Assembly: GCF_002216795.1 (NCBI RefSeq)
Contig: NZ_CP022316.1
Coordinates: forward strand, 1,612,001-1,676,000
Length of the DNA stretch: 64,000 bases
Origin: Brachybacterium avium
Lineage (GTDB): Bacteria > Actinomycetota > Actinomycetes > Actinomycetales > Dermabacteraceae
Direction of reading: 5' to 3'
Shown: positions 53,691-63,263 of the stretch, piece after piece
Layout: each line of letters begins with the position of its first letter
Position numbering within the stretch: the stretch's first letter is position 1
Translations under genes and position numbers: made by a program
Notes under the pieces: model-generated
Databases searched by the model: none
Seen by the model: the letters and a program-made list of their open reading frames with translations, nothing else
Told to the model about the DNA's origin: nothing

Positions 53691-54575
53691 TCACTGCTCT
53701 TCGAGGGGATGCGCGAGCGCGCCCTCGCCCTCGGGGATGGTGGACTGCTCCCGCAGCGTCTCGATCCGGGCCACGTCGATGTCGACCGGGCTGTCGATCC
53801 CGGCGACGGTGCCGTCGAAGCGCAGCTGCCACACCGCCCAGTCCTCCTGGGCCGGTCGCTTCCCGGCGGCGAAGAGCCAGTCCGGGCGGGGGTCGGTGAC
53901 CGGGAGTCCGTAGTGGCGTCGCCACTCGGAGGAGGAGTAGATGAGCAGGCGTCGGCCCCAGGCCTCCTCGACGACGGCGGTGAAGGCGTCGATCTCGGCC
54001 TGGACCGCGCTCGCCTCCGGCAGCTCCTCGCAGGCGCCGTCGAACTCGAGGTCCAGTGCCGGGGGCAGCGCGGAATCGTCCGGCGCGGCGGCAGCCAGGA
54101 AGTCCTCGGCCTGCTCCGCGCCGGAGGAGCACAGCGTGAAGTAGTGGTAGGCGCCGGGCGTGATGCCGGCGGCTCGGGCACCGTCCCAGTTCTCGCGGAA
54201 GTGGGTGTCGGTGAAGCCGGCACCCTCGGTGGCCTTGAGGTAGGCGAAGCCGACCCCGGCTCCTCCGACCTCTTCCCAGTCGATGTCGCCCTGATGGCTG
54301 GAGACGTCGATGCCCATCACCTCACCGGGCATGAGCCGGCTCCCGTCGGGCAGATTCGCGAGCACTGCGGCGTCGTCCGGCGTGGCGGTCACCGACATCG
54401 CGGCGTCGTCGGCCGCGAAGGGCGCCTTCTCGGTGAGCGCCCGCCCGTCGCCCCCGCCGCGCAGCGCATTGATCACGGTGGCGGTGCACCCGCCGACCAA
54501 CAGCAGCAGCACGAGTGCGAGCGTGCCCGCGACGATCTGACGTCGACGGACCTGCTCAGCTGTGAATCGGGGCAC
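53691..54575 (-). CDS. Glycoside hydrolase family 25 (lysozyme), membrane-anchored
   Basis: A 294-residue protein with an N-terminal helix (IVAGTLALVLLLLVGGC) and a GH25 domain: MGIDVSSHQGDIDW, FAYLKATEGAGFTD, YHYFTLC, and the catalytic D-x-E in LPPALDLEFDG. It cleaves peptidoglycan glycan strands outside the cell. It starts with GTG at 54575; TACCGT lies six bases upstream, so it is probably leaderless. Confidence 0.9.
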   Translation of the reverse strand: MPRFTAEQVRRRQIVAGTLALVLLLLVGGCTATVINALRGGGDGRALTEKAPFAADDAAMSVTATPDDAAVLANLPDGSRLMPGEVMGIDVSSHQGDIDWEEVGGAGVGFAYLKATEGAGFTDTHFRENWDGARAAGITPGAYHYFTLCSSGAEQAEDFLAAAAPDDSALPPALDLEFDGACEELPEASAVQAEIDAFTAVVEEAWGRRLLIYSSSEWRRHYGLPVTDPRPDWLFAAGKRPAQEDWAVWQLRFDGTVAGIDSPVDIDVARIETLREQSTIPEGEGALAHPLEEQ

Positions 54576-54647
54576 GCTGGGACGGTACCCGAGCCGGCGG
54601 TGCCGACGGGGGATGCCGTGCCGGACACGGGCGAGCGTTTACCGGGC

Positions 54648-55385
54648 TCAGCGGGCGAACAGGGTCGCGAAGGCGCGCAGCAGGCGGGGCGGATGGTCGG
54701 CGCTCTCCCCGCGCAGCGCGGCGAAGACGTCCTCCATCTCGTCGGGGGAGAAATAGCCGTGGTCGCGATAGGCGCGGGCCCGCTCGATGATCGAGGGGAT
54801 GTCCAGCTCAGGGTGGAACTGGGTGGCGTACTGCCGCGTACCCACGCGGAACATCTGCACCGGCGAGCTGGACCCGGTGGCGAGCACCGTGGCGTGCTCG
54901 GGCAGGGTGTTGACCGCTTCCTTGTGCCCGACCAGGCCGGTGAAGGTCCCCGGCAGCGAGGCCTCCCGGATCAGCGGATCCTGCCGCCCGGCCTCGGTCA
55001 GCGTGACCTGCACGGCGCCCAGCGGTTCGCCGTTGACCCTGTCGATCCGGGCGCCCTGATGGGTGCCGAGGGTGCCGATCCCGTAGCAGGCACCGAGGAA
55101 GGGGATGTCTTCGGCGATCACCTGGTCCAGCACGCGGAAGATCTCCGCCTCGGCCCGCGCCTGCGCCGCGGTCTTCCCGTCGGCCGGGTCCGAGACGGTA
55201 AAGGGGCTGCCGCACAGGATGATCCCGGAGATGTCCTCGGCCCCGAGAGCGGGGAAAGGGTCGCGGTCCAGGCGGGCCCAGAGCAGCTCGTCCTCGGCGA
55301 GTCCGGTGAAGTCGAGCACCGCGGAGCGCTCGGTGAGGGCGACGTCGTCCTCGGGACGGGTGGCGATCTGCACGAACGGTTTCAC
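54648..55385 (-). CDS. Class I glutamine amidotransferase-like protein
   Basis: A 245-residue GATase1 protein with nucleophile Cys in FLGACYGIGTLG, and His and Glu in ATQFHPELD. The stand-alone form resembles GuaA-like amidotransferase domain proteins of unknown role. It starts with GTG; TAGCAT lies seven bases upstream, giving a leaderless message. Confidence 0.85.
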   Translation of the reverse strand: MKPFVQIATRPEDDVALTERSAVLDFTGLAEDELLWARLDRDPFPALGAEDISGIILCGSPFTVSDPADGKTAAQARAEAEIFRVLDQVIAEDIPFLGACYGIGTLGTHQGARIDRVNGEPLGAVQVTLTEAGRQDPLIREASLPGTFTGLVGHKEAVNTLPEHATVLATGSSSPVQMFRVGTRQYATQFHPELDIPSIIERARAYRDHGYFSPDEMEDVFAALRGESADHPPRLLRAFATLFAR

Positions 55386-55439
55386 GAGGCTGATGCTAAC
55401 GACCTTCGCCGGGAGGTCCTGGACGGAGACCGCAGGTGG

Positions 55440-56969
55440 TCAAGGATCCGGATCGTCCACGGGCGGCTCCTCGGCGAGCGTGTCGCCCCTCGGGGCGTCC
55501 TCGGGCTCGGATCGGCGCGGCCAGTGCAGCGGGGTCGGGGTGGTGATCCGGCTGGTGCCGGAGTGGCCGGTCCATTCCACGCGGTGGCCGGACCTGCCGG
55601 GGTCCTCGATCCGTTCGACGTGCGCGGCGCTGGTCTCCTTCTTGTTGCAGTGCCCGCACAGTCCCTGTCCGTTGTCCAGGGTGGTGGGCCCGCCACGGGA
55701 GACCGGGTCGATGTGGTCGCTCTGGCGGATGGCGGCGTTGCAGTGCGGGCCGCGGCACGTGGTGTCGCGCCAGGTCAGGAAGCGTCGCATGGCGGGCGGG
55801 AAGGCACGCGCGGTCGAGTCCATCGCCACCAGCTCCCCGGTGGCCGGATGCGTATACAGGCGCCGGAGCTCGGCGCGGACTGCGGGGCCGGCGGCGCCGT
55901 AGGGGTCCTCGGCCGGGTCCGCGGGGTCGGAGGTGGCGGCGCGCAGCTGCTGGCGGACGGCCTCTGCGGGGACGGCCCCGTACCCCTCGAGATGAGCGGT
56001 GTCTCCCGCATCGGGACGGAACAGAGCGCGATCCGTGATGATCACCCCGATGTCGAGGATCCCGGGGGCGGCGCCGTCGTCTCGCCCGAGCAGGGTGTCG
56101 GTGAGGGAGTCGGCCATGGCGGCGCCGTGGCCCTCTCGTGCCCCGTCAGCACGGCGGCGCTCGGCCTCGAGCGAGAGGCGCTTGTGGATCCGGGCGGCAT
56201 CGATCGCAGAGAGCCGGGCGGACAGCGTGGCCATGCCGTGCTGGCCGGGCCGCATCGTCACGTGACGCTCCCGGAGCGCCCGGCGATGGCGCAGGGTGTC
56301 CCCCTCGGGGTCGAGCTCACCGGCGATGGTCGCGACCGCATCCGCCCAACGCCGGGTGCCCGCACCGTCGAGCTCGGGAAGCCGCTCGTGGAGCCTGCGG
56401 TCCACCTCGCGGGCGAGATCCGGGCTGAGGGCCGAGGCGGCCCCGGCCACCGCATAGGCGGCATCGCTGCTGATCTTCCCCAGCCGCAGCGCATCCATCA
56501 TCCGGGGCAGCACCTCGAGCAGCCGCTGTGCGGAGGCCAAGGTGCGACCTGCCATGTGCGGTGAGCGCCGGGTGATGAGCGAGAGGTCATCTCGGGTGGC
56601 GCCGTCGGCCGCCTTCTCGACCGCTGTCCGCGACGGCTCCGCACCGACCTCGTGCGCCCCGTGGTCGCGGGCGGAGGCGTATCGATCACGGCGGGTGATG
56701 TCTCGCAGCGCGAGCATCGAGCGCGCCTCGAGCACATCCATCGCCGAGGCGCAGGCCTGCAGGTTGCCGAGCAGGACCGCGAACTCCCCGCGGGCCCTGC
56801 CCTCGAGCGTGAACGCCTCCCCGGGATCCCCGGCGATCTCCTGCAGGAGATGAGCGAGGTCTCCGAGCGCCTCGGAGAGCGCGGCCGGGCCCAGTGCCCG
56901 CAGGCCGTCCAGGAGCGCCTGCGGGGAGAACTCCCCCTCAGTGCCGACAACGTGCTGCGAGCTGGTCAT
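55440..56969 (-). CDS. DUF222 domain-containing protein with HNH nuclease domain
   Basis: A 509-residue protein. Residues about 40-330 form the DUF222 region (ALRDITRRDRYASARDHG, RLGKISSDAAYAVAGAASAL). The C-terminal HNH domain has FLTWRDTTCRGPHCNAAIRQ, SDHIDPVSRGGPTTLDNGQG and LCGHCNKKETS, with CxxC pairs for zinc. These proteins are multi-copy in actinobacteria and their role, perhaps as selfish or intron-like nucleases, is not settled. The ATG at 56969 has GACGAT eight bases upstream. Confidence 0.9.
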   Translation of the reverse strand: MTSSQHVVGTEGEFSPQALLDGLRALGPAALSEALGDLAHLLQEIAGDPGEAFTLEGRARGEFAVLLGNLQACASAMDVLEARSMLALRDITRRDRYASARDHGAHEVGAEPSRTAVEKAADGATRDDLSLITRRSPHMAGRTLASAQRLLEVLPRMMDALRLGKISSDAAYAVAGAASALSPDLAREVDRRLHERLPELDGAGTRRWADAVATIAGELDPEGDTLRHRRALRERHVTMRPGQHGMATLSARLSAIDAARIHKRLSLEAERRRADGAREGHGAAMADSLTDTLLGRDDGAAPGILDIGVIITDRALFRPDAGDTAHLEGYGAVPAEAVRQQLRAATSDPADPAEDPYGAAGPAVRAELRRLYTHPATGELVAMDSTARAFPPAMRRFLTWRDTTCRGPHCNAAIRQSDHIDPVSRGGPTTLDNGQGLCGHCNKKETSAAHVERIEDPGRSGHRVEWTGHSGTSRITTPTPLHWPRRSEPEDAPRGDTLAEEPPVDDPDP

Positions 56970-57103
56970 GACTCCATCGTCACCGCAGGTGGGAGCCGGC
57001 GAAAGGGGCGTCACGGGATTGTGGATGAAGGGATGCTGGGGAGGAACGGTCGGCGGACGGGTATCGCCCGGGGACGACCTGGCCCAGGGACCACAATGGA
57101 GCC

Positions 57104-57595
57104 ATGACGACTCTCGCCGACTTCACCGCCACCACCATCACCGGTCGGGAGCAGCGGCTCGCGGACCATCTCGGTTCCCTCGTGCTGGTGGTCAACACCG
57201 CCAGCAGGTGCGGTCTCACACCGCAATACGCCGGTCTGCAGGCGCTGCACGACCGCTTCGGCGAACAGGGGCTGACGGTGCTCGGCTTCCCCTGTGACCA
57301 GTTCATGCATCAGGAGCCCGGCACCGAGGCGGAGATCTCCGAGTTCTGCCGGGTGAACTACGGCGTCACCTTCTCGATGTTCGCGAAGGTCGAGGTCAAC
57401 GGGGAGGACGCCCATCCGCTGTTCCAGTGGCTCACCGGTGCGCACGGCGAGGAGATCCCGGCCGGTGACATCGAGTGGAACTTCACGAAGTTCCTGCTCG
57501 GTCCCGACGGCACGGTGCAGCGCCGCTACGCACCCGCGGTCGAGCCTGCGGACCTCGCCGACGACGTCGAGGCCCTGCTCGCCGCTCGGGGCTGA
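57104..57595 (+). CDS. Glutathione peroxidase-family (thiol) peroxidase
   Basis: A 163-residue peroxidase with Cys in VVNTASRCGLTPQY, the Gln in GFPCDQFMHQEPG and the Trp-Asn in IEWNFTKFLL. The active site is Cys, not selenocysteine. In actinobacteria such enzymes usually use thioredoxin or mycothiol systems. CACAAT lies seven bases before the ATG (leaderless). Confidence 0.92.
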   Translation: MTTLADFTATTITGREQRLADHLGSLVLVVNTASRCGLTPQYAGLQALHDRFGEQGLTVLGFPCDQFMHQEPGTEAEISEFCRVNYGVTFSMFAKVEVNGEDAHPLFQWLTGAHGEEIPAGDIEWNFTKFLLGPDGTVQRRYAPAVEPADLADDVEALLAARG

Positions 57596-57618
57596 CCCGC
57601 GCCGCACAGGCCGTTCGC

Positions 57619-59360
57619 TCAGCCCTCGCGCACCCAACCGTCGCGCACCCAGCCGTCGGCGACGACGTCCCGGCGGTCATCGGAACGGTCGGAGTCGAAC
57701 AGCTCCTGACCGTCATCGAGCACGCGGAGCCGCCCCACGAAGGCGCCGAGCCCGCGCATGGGGCCGTCCGTCCTCAGGCGCAGGCGGATCCGCACCACGC
57801 CGACGAGCGGGGCGCCGTCGTCGGTGAGCGCGAACGCGCCGTCCCAGACCACCCGCCGCCCCCAGCCGGTGATCTGCCCGTCCGCCACCTCGACGCCGTC
57901 CTCGCGCTCCGCCTCGAGGCGGCCAGGGAGCGGCAGCCAGCTCTCACCCCGGTCGGCGGATGCCTCGACGATGAGGACATCGGCGGCGGTCTCGAGGTGG
58001 AAGAACAGGTCCAGGCGCAGCTCCGCGGCGCTCCCTTTTCGGCCCGCCTCGAGGCCCACGGAGAGGCCCAGCGTCGCGCTGCTCGCCTCCGCCTCTCCGG
58101 CATGCCAGCCCCCGCGGATCCGTGGCGGGACCACTCCCAGCGCCTGCGCGACGCAGGTGGAGACCTCGCGCCGGGTGACCGAGGTGGTGGACCATTCCCG
58201 GGTGGGGTGCACCGAGTTCGTCAGCAGGATGACGATCGTGTCGGTGAGGGGGTCGATGACCAGCGACGTGCCGGTGAAGCCGGTGTGCGCGCCGCTGTAC
58301 GGGCTGGTCAGACCGGCCTGGTAGGACCAGGCGGCGAGCTCCGGGCCCAGGCCGCGGCGGGCACTTCCTCCCCGGTCACCCCGGCGATGCGATCGGTGAA
58401 CATGTCCTGGACGGTGTCGGCCTCGAGGATCCGGGCCTCGCCGCAGCGGCCCCCGTCCAGGAACATCTGGGCGAACACCGCGAGGTCCCGGGCGGTGGAG
58501 AACATCCCGGCATGCCCGGCCACCCCGCCGAGCGAGAAGGCGTTCTCGTCATGGACATGGCCGTGCACGGGGTATCCAAAGCAGTCCATGTGCTCGGTCG
58601 CCGCGATCCTGCCGGCGAGCTCCGCGGGCGGGTTGAACATGGTCTCCGTCATCCCCAGCGGAGCGGTGATGTGCTCACGCACGTACTCGTCCAGTCCCTG
58701 CCCCGAGAGGGTCTCGACGATCAGCCCCAGCGCGATCAGGCCCAGGTCGGAGTACACGTACGCGGTGCCGGGCGGGGAGCTCGGCCGGACCGTGAGCACG
58801 GCATCGAGGCGGGAGGGGAGGTCCGGATGGGCGGAGACGAGGTCGATGAAGGGCGGGAGCCCGCCGACGTGCGAGAGCAGCTGCTGCACGGTGACCTCGC
58901 CCTTCCCGTTCTCGGCGAAGCGCGGCAGGTGATCGGCGACGCGGTCCTCCAGCCGCAGCAGACCCTGTTCGACGTGCTGCATCACGGCGGTCGCGGTGAA
59001 GATCTTCGTGATCGACGCGAGGTCGAAGATCGTGTCGGTGCGCGCGGGGATCCACTGGTCCCGGGGCAGCTCGGTCCGGGCGTCCTGCCAGCGCAGCGCA
59101 TGCCCGTCGGCGTGCTCGTAGGCGATCCCCGCCCGGGAGGCGACCAGCAGCGCTGCTCCTGCGAAGCGGGGCGGATCATTCTCGAGGCCGGCCCGGATGA
59201 TCGCCGGCAGCCCGTCCAGCACCTCGGGGTCGAGGCCGACGGCGTCCGGGGTCGCCTCGCGAAGCGACCTCCCGGAGCTCCTGCGGGCCCAGGGATGGGG
59301 GTGCGGCTCGTGGCGGCCCTGGTCCCGTCCGGTCCGTGCCGCGCGGGCGGGAGGCGTCAT
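57619..59360 (-). CDS. Serine hydrolase, class C beta-lactamase family, with C-terminal beta domain (frame broken by one missing base)
   Basis: About 580 residues after adding one base at the GGG run 58359-58361. The beta-lactamase/esterase domain has the SxxK motif in FDLASITKIFTATAV, YSD in YVYSDLGLIALG, and HTG in GAHTGFTGTSLVIDP, which appears only after frame correction (EVPRRGLGPELAAWSYQ). A C-terminal region of about 190 residues (LFFHLETAADVLIVEASADR, GWGRRVVWDGAFAL) is predicted as a beta sandwich, as in metallopeptidase-associated domains. The ATG at 59360 overlaps the stop of the upstream membrane gene by four bases. Likely a cell wall or ester hydrolase; no signal peptide is obvious. 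Confidence 0.8.
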
Positions 59361-59908
59361 GGCAGACCGGTTCCGCGCGGGGTCCGCGGTCGCCGTGCCC
59401 GCTCCCGGCGGACCTCGCTGACCCCGAGCGCCAGGATCACGATGCCCGCGACCATCACGCACCATCGGGCCACCTCGGCCAGCGTCGCGAGGAGGGAGAT
59501 GAGGTCCTGGAACGTCCCGGAGAGCAGCGAGCCGTCCACCGAGAAGGAGAAGAACAGTCCGAACAGTGCCGTGGCGAGCAGCAGGCTCGCCCCGATCCGC
59601 AGCTTCCCCTCGCCCCTGATCACCACGAGGATCCCGAGGACGGCCGAGGCCAGCTTCATCGCGGCCGCGAGCGCGATGAGGCCCATGCTCACGAGCGTGA
59701 TCAGGACGAAGCGTATCGGGAAGCCCTCCCCTCCCAGCAGCTCCTGATCCTGCGCCAGGTCGTCGAGGAATCCTGTCGCGGCGAAGCCGTACACCGCCGC
59801 GGCACCGATCACCGACATCAGCACCGTCAGCAGCGAGATGATCGCCAGCGCGATGGCGGGCTTCAGCGGCTGCTTCTCGGGCGGGACCCGCCTCACCGTG
59901 CTCGTCAT
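59357..59908 (-). CDS. Hypothetical four-helix membrane protein (DUF2975-like)
   Basis: A 183-residue protein with four predicted helices (AIALAIISLLTVLMSVIGA; FVLITLVSMGLIALAAAM; IGASLLLATALFGLFFSF; WCVMVAGIVILALGV). The layout with ALAAAMKLASAVLGILVVIR resembles DUF2975 proteins, but the match is loose. GGAAGGAG precedes the ATG. It is coupled by overlap to the serine hydrolase gene. Confidence 0.65.
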   Translation of the reverse strand: MTSTVRRVPPEKQPLKPAIALAIISLLTVLMSVIGAAAVYGFAATGFLDDLAQDQELLGGEGFPIRFVLITLVSMGLIALAAAMKLASAVLGILVVIRGEGKLRIGASLLLATALFGLFFSFSVDGSLLSGTFQDLISLLATLAEVARWCVMVAGIVILALGVSEVRRERARRPRTPRGTGLP

Positions 59909-59952
59909 CGTCTCTCCTTCCTGCTCCGACCTGTCCCCGGTGCCACGGCCGG

Positions 59953-62070
59953 TCAGTCCCGCTGCAGCTCCAGCACCGGCACGCAGGCCGGGCTGAAGCC
60001 CAGCACCTGCCCGTAGAACGAGAGAGACGCCTCGACCGCCCGGATGATCGATTCGGCCTTCCGGAACCCGTGCTGCTCCCCCTCGAACAGCAGGTAGGCG
60101 TGCGGGATGCCCTTGGCGGCGAGCGCGTCGCGGAACAGCTCGGACTGGCTGGGCGGGACGATCCGGTCCTCATCGCCCTGCAGCAGCAGCACCGGGACCT
60201 CGAGCTCGGCGACATGGCTCAGCGGCGCGCGTTCGACATAGAGGTCACGCCGCTGCGGATAGGGGCCGACGAGCCCATCGATGTACCGGGACTCGAAGTC
60301 ATGGGTGTCCTGCCGGAACTTCTCGAGCTCGGCGACCCCGAAGCTGGATGCGCCGGCGGCGAAGGTGTCGGTGCGGGTCAGGCAGGCGAGCGTGGTCCAG
60401 CCGCCGGCGCTGCCGCCCTCGATCGCCAGCCGGTCCCCGTCGGCGATGCCCTCGGCGACCAGGTGCTCCATCACGGCGACGGTGTCCTGCACGTCGACCA
60501 CACCCCATTGGCCGCGCAGACGGTTGCGGTAGGCGCGGCCGTAGCCGGAGGAGCCGCCGTAGTTCACCACCACCACGCCGAGGCCGCGGGAGGTGTAGTA
60601 GGCGATCGGCAGCGAGAGCACCGGCGAGACGTGGGCGGTGGGCCCGCCGTGGACCTGCGCGATGAAGGGCGGCAGCTCGCCGTCTCGGCCGGCGAAGCCC
60701 TCGTGTCGGGGGCGGTGGACGATCGCGTGGACGACGCCGCCGTCCGGCAGCGGCACCTCGATGCTCTCCCCCTCGGGCAGCAGGCCGGGGTCCGGCGCAT
60801 CGCTGCGCGAGGAGCGCAGCAGGGTCAGCGGCGACAGCGCGGGGGGCAGCGGGGCAGCATCGTCCCCGAGGTCGAGGCGGGCGAGGTGGATCGCCGCGAA
60901 CTGCGTGGGGGACGCACCCGCGAGCACCAGCAGACCGTCCTCACGCAGCTGGGCGGTGCCGATGTCGGTGAGCGGGCAGTCCAGCGGAGCGAGTTCCCCG
61001 GTGCTGATCCGCAGCACCGACAGCGAGGTCGCGGCACGGCCGTGCTGCATCAGCGCCCGGTCGGCATCCAGCACCTGGAACCAGCTGCTGCCCAGCGCCC
61101 ACATCGGGCCGGCGAACTCCTGGTCCCGCTCAAGGAGCTGGCGGGCGCCGTCGCCCGTCGACCAGACCCAGGGGTTCCACCAGCCGGAGGCATCGGAGAG
61201 GAACAGCAGACGCTCGTCATCGAGCCATTCGGGCTGCAGGACCGACTCGTCCTCCCCGCCGGCGAGGATCTCGCCCTCCCCCGCGCTGCCGTTCATCAGC
61301 GGCGCCAGGTGCAGCTGCGTGCCGTCCCAGGGCATCTGCGGATGCTCCCAGCTGAGCCACGCCAGCCGGGTGCCGTCGGTGCTGAGCCGCGGATGCGCGA
61401 CGAAGCGGGCAGACGGGGTGACCCGGCGCAGGGCGGCGGGATCCTCGGCGGCCGAGCCGTCCAGCGGCACCGCGACCACGTACCGCTCGATATGCGGTGC
61501 GCCATCGGCCTCTGTGCGGGGCCCGTCCTCGCCGCCGGTGTGGTCCTCGCAGATCCACCACACCTCCGCGGTGCCGTCGGCGAGGGTGACCGGGGTCGGG
61601 TCCGCCCAGCGCAACGAGGGCCCGTGCGCGGACTCGACCTCGCGGCCGACGGGGGTCAGCGGGAGCGGCTGCTCCCCCTCGCGCAGGGCGTGCACGCGCT
61701 GGTCCTCGAAGTTCACGAAGACGACCAGCGGCGGCCGGCCGGTCGCCTCGTCCGCCGTCCCGGGCACGACGGTCCAGCTGGCGCCCCCGTACTCGTGCAC
61801 GCGGGAGCGGGCGTTGTAGGGGGCGGGCAGCACGGTGACCGGTTCCGCGGAGGCGTCCGCGCCGTCGGCCGCATCGGCATCGGCTCCCGGCACGGCGACC
61901 GGTCCGGCGGTGCGGAGGATCGCCTGGCGTCCCCCCTCGGTGGAGATGCCCTCCGTCCACCACACGGCGTCCCCGACCAGGCGCGGGGCGCCGAGCCGGA
62001 TGCCGCCCGTCGCGAGCAGCTCGGCGGTCAGGGGCGAGGGCCAGGAACCGTACGGTAGCAGTGTCACCAT
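59953..62070 (-). CDS. Prolyl oligopeptidase-family (S9) serine peptidase
   Basis: A 705-residue S9C-type acylaminoacyl peptidase. An N-terminal beta-propeller (VWWTEGISTEGGRQAIL, LAWLSWEHPQMPWDGTQL) precedes the alpha/beta hydrolase. The catalytic Ser lies in IEGGSAGGWTTL, Asp in LLQGDEDRIVPP and His in FEGEQHGFRK; GGSSGYGRAYRNRLRGQWG is a family block. Start is the ATG at 62070, with ATAGGAG just upstream. An IS110-type element begins immediately beyond that ribosome site. Confidence 0.92.
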   Translation of the reverse strand: MVTLLPYGSWPSPLTAELLATGGIRLGAPRLVGDAVWWTEGISTEGGRQAILRTAGPVAVPGADADAADGADASAEPVTVLPAPYNARSRVHEYGGASWTVVPGTADEATGRPPLVVFVNFEDQRVHALREGEQPLPLTPVGREVESAHGPSLRWADPTPVTLADGTAEVWWICEDHTGGEDGPRTEADGAPHIERYVVAVPLDGSAAEDPAALRRVTPSARFVAHPRLSTDGTRLAWLSWEHPQMPWDGTQLHLAPLMNGSAGEGEILAGGEDESVLQPEWLDDERLLFLSDASGWWNPWVWSTGDGARQLLERDQEFAGPMWALGSSWFQVLDADRALMQHGRAATSLSVLRISTGELAPLDCPLTDIGTAQLREDGLLVLAGASPTQFAAIHLARLDLGDDAAPLPPALSPLTLLRSSRSDAPDPGLLPEGESIEVPLPDGGVVHAIVHRPRHEGFAGRDGELPPFIAQVHGGPTAHVSPVLSLPIAYYTSRGLGVVVVNYGGSSGYGRAYRNRLRGQWGVVDVQDTVAVMEHLVAEGIADGDRLAIEGGSAGGWTTLACLTRTDTFAAGASSFGVAELEKFRQDTHDFESRYIDGLVGPYPQRRDLYVERAPLSHVAELEVPVLLLQGDEDRIVPPSQSELFRDALAAKGIPHAYLLFEGEQHGFRKAESIIRAVEASLSFYGQVLGFSPACVPVLELQRD

Positions 62071-62076
62071 GGGTAT

Positions 62077-63263
62077 CTCCTATGTCAAGCGGCTTGCGGT
62101 ACGCAAGTCGTTGAGGTGGGGTTCAGTGGGATCGGGGTGGTGGCGAGGGCTTCGGCGTGGGCACGGGTGAGAGCGCGCCAGATGCGGCGGGCGATCGCGC
62201 TCTTCAAGCAGCGGAGGGCTTCCATCACGGTCTTGCCCTGTTCGCGGAGCCGGTCGTAGTACTCCTTACCGGGTCCTTCGAGACGGACTTGAGTGAGGGC
62301 GATGCGGTGGATCGCGCAATTCAACTGACGATTCCCGCCCCTGTTCAGACGGACTCTCCCCTCGGTCTTGCCTGACCAGACCGGGATCGGAGCGCAGCCG
62401 GCGAACATCGCGTACTTCCCCTCGTTCGCGAACCGTTCGATCCCGGCGGTCTCGGCGAGGATCTTCGCGGCCGACAGCTCCGCGCAGCCGGGATCTCCAA
62501 CAGCACCGGCTCCACCTCCCGGACCATGACACGCAGCCGCGCATCCAGCTCGCTGATCGAGGAGCAGAGCCGTTCGAGGTCGGCCAGGACCATGCCCGCG
62601 ATCTCCGCGACGATCCCCTCGCTCGCCTCGACCAGCTCCCGCACTCGTTCCTGAGCCGGTCGATGGGTCAGCGCGCGTGGTGCCGGGTCGACTTCGGGGT
62701 CGAGCTCGTGCAGGTGCCAGCGCAGGCGGTTGATCACCCGGGTCCGCTCCGCGACCAGGTCCTCACGACGCGCCAGGACCAGCTTGACCTCTCGTGCCTG
62801 CTCATCGGTGAACGCGGTCGGCAGATCGTCCTCGCGGGCCATCGCCCGCGCGACGGCGAGAGCATCGATCGGGTCGGACTTCCCGCGAGTGCGCGCTGTG
62901 GCGCGTTGGCGTGCCATCAGCTTCGCCGGCACCCTGACCACGGGCTCTCCATGGGCAAGGAGATCGCGTTCGAGCAGACCGGTGAGGTGGCGACAGTCCT
63001 CCACCCCCCACTGGCGGTCCTGCTCGATGAAGGACTTCCTGGCCCATCGGTAGGCCTTCTCGTGACCGCTATGAGTCGCGCGGACAGTGATCTGCCCGAT
63101 CTGCTTGCCCGCCGCGTCGACCGCGACGAAGGTGTGCGAGTTCTTGTGGACGTCAGCGCCGATCAGGACCACCATGGTCACTGCCTCCCTTGAATTCGAG
63201 TGGGGGTCGAACGGTCGGGCCGGTCGGCGGACAAACCTCAGTGGGGCAGCTGCACGCTCCTAT
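62077..63263 (-). mobile_element. IS110-family insertion sequence (about 1.19 kb)
   Basis: The element is bounded on the plus strand by CTCCTAT at 62077-62083 and again at 63257-63263, which I take as its ends. It holds one transposase gene. IS110 elements carry no terminal inverted repeats and share a short core with the target, which fits. The 5' non-coding part upstream of the transposase (63176-63256) is only about 80 bases, short for a typical IS110 bridge RNA region, so the right end is less sure than the left. Confidence 0.7.
62085..63175 (-). CDS. IS110-family transposase (frame broken by one missing base)
   Basis: About 363 residues after correction. The N-terminal RuvC-like DEDD domain begins VLIGADVHKNSHTFVAVD (first Asp at residue 8) and includes RTRGKSDPIDALAVARAMA. 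The C-terminal transposase_20 domain has YAMFAGCAPIPVWSGKTEG and RLNRGGNRQLNCAIHRIAL with the catalytic Ser region. The frame changes near 62488-62492; one base more there gives LLEIPGCAELSAAKILAET. The ATG at 63175 follows AGGGAGG. Whether the break is an error or inactivation is open, since IS copies do decay. Confidence 0.85.

Noticed and set aside
56922..56940. GGGGAGAACTCCCC resembles the effector palindrome
   Set aside because: It lies inside the DUF222 coding region, lacks the ATCG and the -10 box at the right distance, and is likely chance.
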